A stretch of 50,098 bases of DNA. Origin: Acetobacter estunensis. Its GTDB lineage: Bacteria; Pseudomonadota; Alphaproteobacteria; Acetobacterales; Acetobacteraceae. This document shows, piece after piece, positions 44,884 to 50,098 of the stretch (positions are counted from its first letter, which is position 1; each line of letters begins with the position of its first letter). Made by a program: the position numbers and the translations under genes. The notes under the pieces were generated by a model. That model saw only the letters and a program-made list of their open reading frames with translations, was not told the origin of the DNA and searched no databases. Location: positions 1 through 50,098 of the forward strand of contig NZ_WOTH01000021.1 in assembly GCF_011516945.1 (NCBI RefSeq). The letters are read 5' to 3'.

Positions 44884-45360
44884 ATGCAGGATGTTCGGGA
44901 AGCGCTCTATGTCGGGAGCCGCAGCGACGGCAAACTAATACGACGGCCCATGTCACCGCATCTTCAGGTCTACAAGATGCGCCTGTCGATGTTTCTTTCC
45001 ATTTCCAATCGCATCACCGGTGTCGTCGCGACGGCCGGTTCCGCGCTTGGAGTGGTATGGCTCGCAGCACTTGCACGCGGTCCGAAATCCTTTGCCAAGG
45101 CACGCAAGGTAACAGGCAATCCACTGGGGCAGCTCGTGCTGTTCGGCTGGATCGTCTCGCTGGTGTGGCACACGGTCGGGGGCCTGCGTCACTTCATCTG
45201 GGATGCCGGTCACCGCTACGACAAGAAGGAACTCAACGAGGACGGCCCCGTGGCCATCGGCGTGATCGCCGGTGTCGGCGTTACGCTGGCCACCGCCCTT
45301 CTGGCCACATCGTGCTGCCGTGCGCGCCACCGCGCCAAGCTGCTGAAGAAGGCATCCTGA
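44884..45360 (+). CDS. sdhC: Succinate dehydrogenase cytochrome b subunit SdhC
   Basis: Membrane anchor subunit of complex II, 158 residues with three hydrophobic helices. The signature RPMSPHLQVYKMRLSMFLSI leads to SNRITG, where most relatives have a histidine before the arginine (SILHR); here it is Asn42. The serine and arginine of the quinone site are kept, and the heme-ligand segment HTVGGLRHFIWDAGH is present. The N-terminus is about 20 residues longer than usual. The ATG at 44884 has GAGG upstream. The stop is followed one base later by the sdhD start. Confidence 0.93.
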   Translation: MQDVREALYVGSRSDGKLIRRPMSPHLQVYKMRLSMFLSISNRITGVVATAGSALGVVWLAALARGPKSFAKARKVTGNPLGQLVLFGWIVSLVWHTVGGLRHFIWDAGHRYDKKELNEDGPVAIGVIAGVGVTLATALLATSCCRARHRAKLLKKAS

Positions 45361-45361
45361 G

Positions 45362-45772
45362 ATGAACGCAACGGCTCCTTCGCATCATACCGTGATGCGC
45401 TCCCAGCTCGGTCGCGCCCGCGGCCTTGGCTCGGGTCACTCCGGCACGGAATACTGGATTGTCGAGCGCGTCTCGGCCGCCAGCCTGCTGCCGCTGTCGG
45501 GCTGGTTCGTGATCCAGATGTTCCGCCTTGGCGGCGCGGATTACGAGGACGTGACGAAATGGGGCGGCAAGCCCGTCAACGCCACACTGCTCGCAGCCCT
45601 CGTCGCCACCAGTTTCTATCATGCCGAAGCCGGACTTCAGGTGATCGTGGACGACTACGTGCACGGCAAGGCCACAGCGCCTGCAAAGCTGCTGGTGCGT
45701 TTTGGCTGCGGCATCTTCGGTCTGCTGGGCCTCGTCTCCGTGCTGAAGCTCGCACTCGGACGCAAGGGCTGA
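45362..45772 (+). CDS. sdhD: Succinate dehydrogenase membrane anchor subunit SdhD
   Basis: Second membrane subunit, 136 residues with three helices. The segment [19 protein letters not shown] carries the heme-ligand histidine and the aspartate-tyrosine pair of the quinone site. It begins one base after sdhC ends, so the two should be made in equal amounts. A hairpin lies between it and sdhA. Confidence 0.92.
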   Translation: MNATAPSHHTVMRSQLGRARGLGSGHSGTEYWIVERVSAASLLPLSGWFVIQMFRLGGADYEDVTKWGGKPVNATLLAALVATSFYHAEAGLQVIVDDYVHGKATAPAKLLVRFGCGIFGLLGLVSVLKLALGRKG

Positions 45773-45782
45773 TCGCCATCAT

Positions 45783-45803
45783 GTCCGGCGTGCATCGCCG
45801 GAC
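45783..45803 (+). repeat. Perfect 8-bp hairpin between sdhD and sdhA
   Basis: GTCCGGCG at 45783-45790 and CGCCGGAC at 45796-45803 enclose a five-base loop, followed by TTT. It is too weak in T for a full terminator and may tune the ratio of membrane to catalytic subunits by partial termination or RNA processing. Confidence 0.5.
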
Positions 45804-45851
45804 TTTCATGCTGCTTATGACTGGTCGCAAGACAACGGGAGCGCCGTCACG

Positions 45852-47663
45852 ATGAACGCAATTTCCTCTCCTTCGCGGGGAGCCTACCGCATTGTCGATC
45901 ACGCCTATGACGTGGTGGTGGTCGGCGCCGGTGGCTCGGGCCTCCGCGCCACGCTGGGCATGGGCGCCGCAGGGCTCTCCACCGCCTGCGTCACCAAGGT
46001 TTTCCCCACACGAAGCCACACTGTCGCCGCTCAAGGCGGGATCGGAGCGTCGCTCGGCAACATGGCCGAGGACAACTGGCGCTGGCACATGTACGACACC
46101 GTGAAAGGGTCGGACTGGCTGGGCGATCAGGACGCGATCGAGTTCATGTGCCGCGAGGCGGTCCCCGCCGTGCACGAACTCGAACATTTCGGCGTACCTT
46201 TCTCACGCACTGAAGATGGCAAGATCTATCAGCGCCCCTTCGGCGGCCATATGAGCGACTTCGGCAAGGCCCCCGTGCCCCGCGCCTGCGCCGCTGCCGA
46301 CCGCACAGGCCATGCGATCCTGCACACGCTGTATCAGCAGTGCCTCAAGCACAACGTCGAGTTCTTCGTCGAATACTTCGCGCTCGATCTTATCATGGAC
46401 GCCGAAGGCGCGTGCCGTGGCGTAATGGCGTGGTGTCAGGACGACGGCACGATCCATCGCTTCAACGCAAAGATGGTAGTGCTGGCGACAGGCGGTTATG
46501 GCCGCGCCTACCAGTCCTGCACCTCGGCCCATACCTGCACGGGTGACGGTGGCGGCATGGTCATGCGTGCCGGCCTGCCGACACAGGACATGGAATTCGT
46601 GCAGTTCCACCCCACCGGCATCTATCCGGCGGGCTGCCTGCTCACGGAAGGCTGTCGTGGTGAGGGCGCCTATCTCACCAATTCCGAGGGCGAGCGCTTC
46701 ATGGAGCGTTACGCACCGACGGCCAAGGATCTGGCGTCACGTGACGTTGTCTCCCGCGCCATGACGGTGGAAATTCGCGAAGGCCGTGGCTGTGGCCCGA
46801 AGAAAGACCACATGATGATGCATCTTGAGCATCTCGGCTCGGACCTGCTGCACGAACGCCTCCCCGGCATCATCGAGACCTCGCGCATCTTCGCCGGCAT
46901 CGATGTGACAAAAGAGCCTGTGCCGGTGCTGCCGACCGTTCACTACAACATGGGCGGCATCCCCACGAACATTCACGGCGAAGTGGTGCGTCCCACCCCC
47001 GACGACGTGAACGCCGTGGTGCCGGGCCTGATGGCCGTGGGTGAGGCTGCCTGCGTGTCCGTGCATGGCGCGAACCGTCTGGGCACGAACTCGCTGCTCG
47101 ATCTGATCGTCTTCGGTCGTGCCGCCGCCAAGCGCGCCGCCGAAGTGGTCAAGCCGAGCGACTTCGTCAAGCCGCTGCCGGCTGGCGCGGGCGAGGAAGC
47201 GCTGGATCGTCTGGATCGTGTGCGCAACGCTAAGGGTGGCACCCGCGTGTCCGAACTGCGCGATCGCCTCCAGCGTGACATGCAGACGCACGCCGCTGTC
47301 TTCCGCACGGAAGAAAGCCTCAAGGAAGGCTGCGACAAGATCCGCGACATCTGGAAGGCCAAGGACGACATGTCGGTGGCTGACCGCTCGCTGATCTGGA
47401 ACAGTGACCTGATGGAAGCGCTTGAGTTCGACAACCTGCTTGCCAACGCCACCGTGACGCTGGAAAGCGGACTTGTTCGCCACGAGAGCCGCGGCGCCCA
47501 TGCCCGCGACGATTACCCCGATCGTGACGACGTGAACTGGCTCAAGCACAGCGTGTCGTGGCTCAACGACAAGGGTGAGACGAACATGACGTATCGCCCC
47601 GTACACATGAAGACCCTCACCGATGAGGTGCAGGTCTTCCCGCCCAAGAAGCGCGTCTACTGA
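45852..47663 (+). CDS. sdhA: Succinate dehydrogenase flavoprotein subunit SdhA
   Basis: Catalytic subunit of complex II, 603 residues, that oxidises succinate to fumarate and passes electrons to SdhB. The FAD dinucleotide motif [17 protein letters not shown], the flavinylation histidine in [16 protein letters not shown], and the dicarboxylate site [20 protein letters not shown] are clear. [20 protein letters not shown] and the C-terminal [10 protein letters not shown] are conserved. The ATG at 45852 has GGGAG upstream. It functions at the inner face of the membrane. Confidence 0.97.
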   Translation: MNAISSPSRGAYRIVDHAYDVVVVGAGGSGLRATLGMGAAGLSTACVTKVFPTRSHTVAAQGGIGASLGNMAEDNWRWHMYDTVKGSDWLGDQDAIEFMCREAVPAVHELEHFGVPFSRTEDGKIYQRPFGGHMSDFGKAPVPRACAAADRTGHAILHTLYQQCLKHNVEFFVEYFALDLIMDAEGACRGVMAWCQDDGTIHRFNAKMVVLATGGYGRAYQSCTSAHTCTGDGGGMVMRAGLPTQDMEFVQFHPTGIYPAGCLLTEGCRGEGAYLTNSEGERFMERYAPTAKDLASRDVVSRAMTVEIREGRGCGPKKDHMMMHLEHLGSDLLHERLPGIIETSRIFAGIDVTKEPVPVLPTVHYNMGGIPTNIHGEVVRPTPDDVNAVVPGLMAVGEAACVSVHGANRLGTNSLLDLIVFGRAAAKRAAEVVKPSDFVKPLPAGAGEEALDRLDRVRNAKGGTRVSELRDRLQRDMQTHAAVFRTEESLKEGCDKIRDIWKAKDDMSVADRSLIWNSDLMEALEFDNLLANATVTLESGLVRHESRGAHARDDYPDRDDVNWLKHSVSWLNDKGETNMTYRPVHMKTLTDEVQVFPPKKRVY

Positions 47664-47691
47664 CCCGCCGTCAGACCAAGGGAGACTGGAC

Positions 47692-48474
47692 ATGGTCGAA
47701 CTGAGACTTCCGCGGAACAGCACGGTGGGCAAGGGACAGTTCTTCCCTGCCCCCGCCGGCTCGAAGAACGTGCGGACGTTCAAGATCTATCGCTGGACAC
47801 CGGACGACGACAGCAATCCGGTGATGGACACTTATGAGATCGACATCGACGCCATCGGACCGATGGTGCTGGACGCGCTCATCCACATCAAGAACGACGT
47901 CGATCCGACGCTGACGTTCCGTCGCTCCTGCCGTGAGGGCATCTGCGGTTCGTGCGCGATGAACATCGATGGCGAGAACACGCTGGCGTGCCTCAAGCCG
48001 ATCCGCGACATGAAGGGGGACATTCTCATCAACCCCCTTCCCCACATGCCGATCGTCAAGGATCTGGTGTCCAACCTCGACGGTGCTTACGCCCAGCTCC
48101 GCTCCATCGAGCCGTGGATGAAAGCCGACAGCGCTCCGCCGCCCGATGGCGAGCGCCGTCAGTCGCCGGAAGAACGCGCCAAGTTGGACGGCATGTGGGA
48201 GTGCATCCTGTGCTTCTGCTGCACCACGTCCTGCCCGTCCTACTGGTGGAACGGGGACCGTTACCTCGGCCCGGCTACGCTGCTCGCGGCCTATCGCTGG
48301 ATCGCGGACAGCCGTGACGAGCATCAGGGAGACCGGCTGGACTCGCTGGAAGACACGTTCAAGCTTTATGCGTGTCGCACGATCATGAACTGCACGCAGA
48401 CCTGCCCGAAGGGTCTGAACCCGGCCAAGGCGATTGGCCGGATCAAGGAGTTGCAGGTCGAGCGCAAGCTCTGA
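47692..48474 (+). CDS. sdhB: Succinate dehydrogenase iron-sulfur subunit SdhB
   Basis: Iron-sulfur subunit, 260 residues, linking the flavin to the quinone. The 2Fe-2S cysteines lie in [17 protein letters not shown] and the following LAC; the 4Fe-4S and 3Fe-4S ligands lie in [17 protein letters not shown] and [20 protein letters not shown]. The ATG at 47692 has AAGGGAGA upstream, and the longer frame from 47623 is not supported. It completes the order sdhC-sdhD-sdhA-sdhB and is followed by a strong terminator. Confidence 0.97.
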   Translation: MVELRLPRNSTVGKGQFFPAPAGSKNVRTFKIYRWTPDDDSNPVMDTYEIDIDAIGPMVLDALIHIKNDVDPTLTFRRSCREGICGSCAMNIDGENTLACLKPIRDMKGDILINPLPHMPIVKDLVSNLDGAYAQLRSIEPWMKADSAPPPDGERRQSPEERAKLDGMWECILCFCCTTSCPSYWWNGDRYLGPATLLAAYRWIADSRDEHQGDRLDSLEDTFKLYACRTIMNCTQTCPKGLNPAKAIGRIKELQVERKL

Positions 48475-48492
48475 GATCTGCCGCAGGTTGTG

Positions 48493-48534
48493 AAAAAGGG
48501 CGTCGGAGGGGAAACCTTCCGATGCCCTTTTTTT
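48493..48534 (+). terminator. Rho-independent terminator after the sdh operon
   Basis: AAAAAGGGC at 48493-48501 opens a stem that continues through TCGGA and GGG to a GAAA loop (48511-48514) and closes with CCTTCCGATGCCC and seven T (to 48534). The long A and T flanks suit both the sdh operon and the convergent esterase gene. Confidence 0.9.
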
Positions 48535-48555
48535 ATCGGAGCAACGCCGTGTCCC

Positions 48556-49935
48556 TTATGGCTGACGCGCAGGCACGACACAGGCAAAACTCGCCGCATC
48601 GTCCATGTTTCCATGACCGTCATAGCGGGCGACACTCGGCCACGCGCAGAGCGGACGGGTGCGCACGACTTTACCATCCATCACACGGGACGCGATGAGT
48701 TTTTCCGGAGCCTGATGACGGCTGACCCAGTTGTCCATGGCGCCAAGTTTACTGAACGTGTCGCAACCGGCTCCGCCGTAACAATGACCCATGCCGGGGA
48801 TGACAATGAGCCGCATCGCATCCTTTGCGGCCGGGTCGGCATGTTTGAGCACGGACTGATAATATCCTGCCAGTTGCTCAGGATTGTGGCCGTCATTCCA
48901 GCCAATATACATCAGCAACCGGCCGCCATGACGAAAGAACGGTTCCAGATTGTCATCGACGTGCAGCAGCGGCCCGACCTTTCTGGTCGCCTCAGCGATG
49001 TCCGTGTCCCAGTTGAGAGTCGTCCAGTCCCAATTCGGATTCTGAAACGCGGCATATTTGAAAAGATCGAGCGCTACTGGAAACGCTTTTCCATCGGCGG
49101 AAAAACCGTCCTCGCTGCCTTTTGCCGGTCCGGGGAAAATCACCTCTCCCGTACGCGGGTTGACCGGACCACGGTAGATCTGTTCCGCCGCCTGAACTTC
49201 CGATGCGGTCAAACACTCAGAACTGTCCGCGCCTGTGCAGAGAAGCTGCTTGGGCGTGAAGGTGCAGGCATCTGGCTCATCAAGAAAGCCCTGCTTTTTC
49301 CCAACCGGCGTGGCGCAGGCATTCATCACCGCCTTATTGAGCAGTTGGAATTTCTCACGCGCCACCCGCAAAGCCGGGTTGTGATAGCTCATCCAGCCCG
49401 CCCAAAGCTGTTCGGCATTGAAATTGACGATCGGATTGGGAGGCGCACCCGCGACGATGCCATCGTAATCGTCCGGATAGCGTTTCGCTTCGATCAGACC
49501 TTCCAGTCCCCCGAGAGAACAGCCGATCCAATAAGCGTGGGACGCATTTTTTCCATAGAAAGCGTGAATCAGGGATTTGGCTGTGGTCGTCATGAGATGA
49601 TCGGCGCGATACGCGTAATCAATCAGCTTCTCCGGATGACCGAGAGTAAAGCGTCCACCCTGCCCTTCCGGCGTGGCGCTATCATGGCCGGTATCGGTGC
49701 TGGCGACGGCATATCCCTCACCCACACCCGTGATCATTCCGTCATACATCAGCGAACCGGCCCAGCCGAAATTGCCGACACCCAGCAGCTTGCCGTTCCA
49801 CCCTTTCAGAGGCAGCCAGACTTCCGTGCGTATCTGGGAGTCCGAAGAAGGACGAAGGGTGAGGGCCACGCGGCAAAAAGCAGGATTCGCAGGTTGGGTG
49901 GGATGCCCTGCAAGATTCATGCCGGGCGCGGTCAT
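48556..49935 (-). CDS. Tannase/feruloyl esterase-family hydrolase, N-terminus apparently truncated
   Basis: A 459-residue tannase-family esterase. The nucleophile is in IGCSLGGLEGL, a catalytic aspartate and histidine fit GWNDGHNPEQL and IPGMGHCYGGAG, and conserved cysteines flank a calcium-type loop (FLDEPDACTFTPKQLLCTG). The early segment PAFCRVALTLRPSSDS and EVWLPLKGWNGKLLGVGN is typical of the mature domain. Relatives are secreted and have a signal peptide plus about 40 residues before this; here the frame is open back to 50004 and encodes VETVEAGAW, which looks like the family N-terminus, but it holds no start codon and is closed by TGA. The ATG at 49935 has no good ribosome site. Either the gene has lost its export signal or the copy is decaying. 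Confidence 0.8.
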   Translation of the reverse strand: MTAPGMNLAGHPTQPANPAFCRVALTLRPSSDSQIRTEVWLPLKGWNGKLLGVGNFGWAGSLMYDGMITGVGEGYAVASTDTGHDSATPEGQGGRFTLGHPEKLIDYAYRADHLMTTTAKSLIHAFYGKNASHAYWIGCSLGGLEGLIEAKRYPDDYDGIVAGAPPNPIVNFNAEQLWAGWMSYHNPALRVAREKFQLLNKAVMNACATPVGKKQGFLDEPDACTFTPKQLLCTGADSSECLTASEVQAAEQIYRGPVNPRTGEVIFPGPAKGSEDGFSADGKAFPVALDLFKYAAFQNPNWDWTTLNWDTDIAEATRKVGPLLHVDDNLEPFFRHGGRLLMYIGWNDGHNPEQLAGYYQSVLKHADPAAKDAMRLIVIPGMGHCYGGAGCDTFSKLGAMDNWVSRHQAPEKLIASRVMDGKVVRTRPLCAWPSVARYDGHGNMDDAASFACVVPARQP

Positions 49936-50098
49936 GATGTGTGAGAGCTGATTCTGTGGAGAGCGCCAAGCCCCTGCCTCAACGGTCTCGACGCGGATTT
50001 CTCACATTTTGTCTGAAGAGTGTTATTCTCTGTTCTGAGAGCTGTGTCCTGTGCGTCTGATCTGGAATGACAACGGCATTTTGCCTCTGGAGGCAGAT

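Noticed and set aside
46737..47783. 348-codon minus-strand ORF opposite sdhA
   Set aside because: Shadow of SdhA; histidine- and valine-rich translation is typical of reverse-complement GC-rich coding DNA.

Overview
The window reads as chromosomal DNA of a GC-rich alphaproteobacterium, most likely an acetic acid bacterium (Acetobacteraceae). The inference rests on the GcrA cell-cycle regulator, the atpHAGDC order without F0 genes, the uvrC-pgsA-moaD-moaE arrangement, an IS5-type transposase of a kind common in that family and the general flavour of the proteins. A complete sdhCDAB operon argues against Gluconobacter, which is known to lack it. Genus cannot be fixed from the sequence alone.

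Layout. 1-64: 5' end of an IS5-family transposase that runs off the left edge, followed by an AT-rich non-coding flank and a small helix-turn-helix gene. 1049-8000: a DEAD-box helicase with a DEGD motif, then a biotin divergon (bioF, a bioH-like esterase, a bioC-bioD gene fusion and a sulfotransferase on the minus strand; bioA on the plus strand from a TTG start). 8153-15743: a D-aminoacylase-like amidohydrolase, moaE, moaD, a lipoprotein, pgsA, uvrC and a dipeptidase, all on the minus strand. 15896-22369: exonuclease III, a low-GC orphan gene, a Tat-exported HisC-like aminotransferase, an OmpR-type regulator, an L,D-transpeptidase, a cation/proton antiporter and a small monooxygenase-fold protein. 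22356-28347: a surface-sugar block with gmhA, a large GT2 glycosyltransferase and two tandem paralogous GT4 glycosyltransferases. 28364-33079: adenosine-kinase-like PfkB kinase, bactofilin, gcrA, RNase D and queF. 33150-38152: the F1 ATP synthase operon. 38347-41166: an MFS exporter, tRNA-Gly(UCC), tRNA-Trp(CCA), secE and nusG. 41355-49935: a DUF2501 secreted protein, zwf, asd, sdhCDAB and a tannase-family esterase whose N-terminus seems to be missing.

How the genes work together. The biotin divergon supplies every step from malonyl-ACP methylation to dethiobiotin; bioB is not in the window. moaD and moaE encode the two molybdopterin synthase subunits. SDH feeds the quinone pool and the F1 genes encode the catalytic head of ATP synthase. 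GmhA and the three glycosyltransferases point to cell-surface polysaccharide synthesis.

No phage, CRISPR array, defence island or obviously new multi-gene system is visible. The points most worth a second look are the BioC-BioD fusion with a translationally coupled sulfotransferase, the Tat-exported aminotransferase, the low-GC PD-(D/E)XK-like orphan, the His-to-Asn change in the SdhC signature, the DEGD helicase and the truncated tannase.
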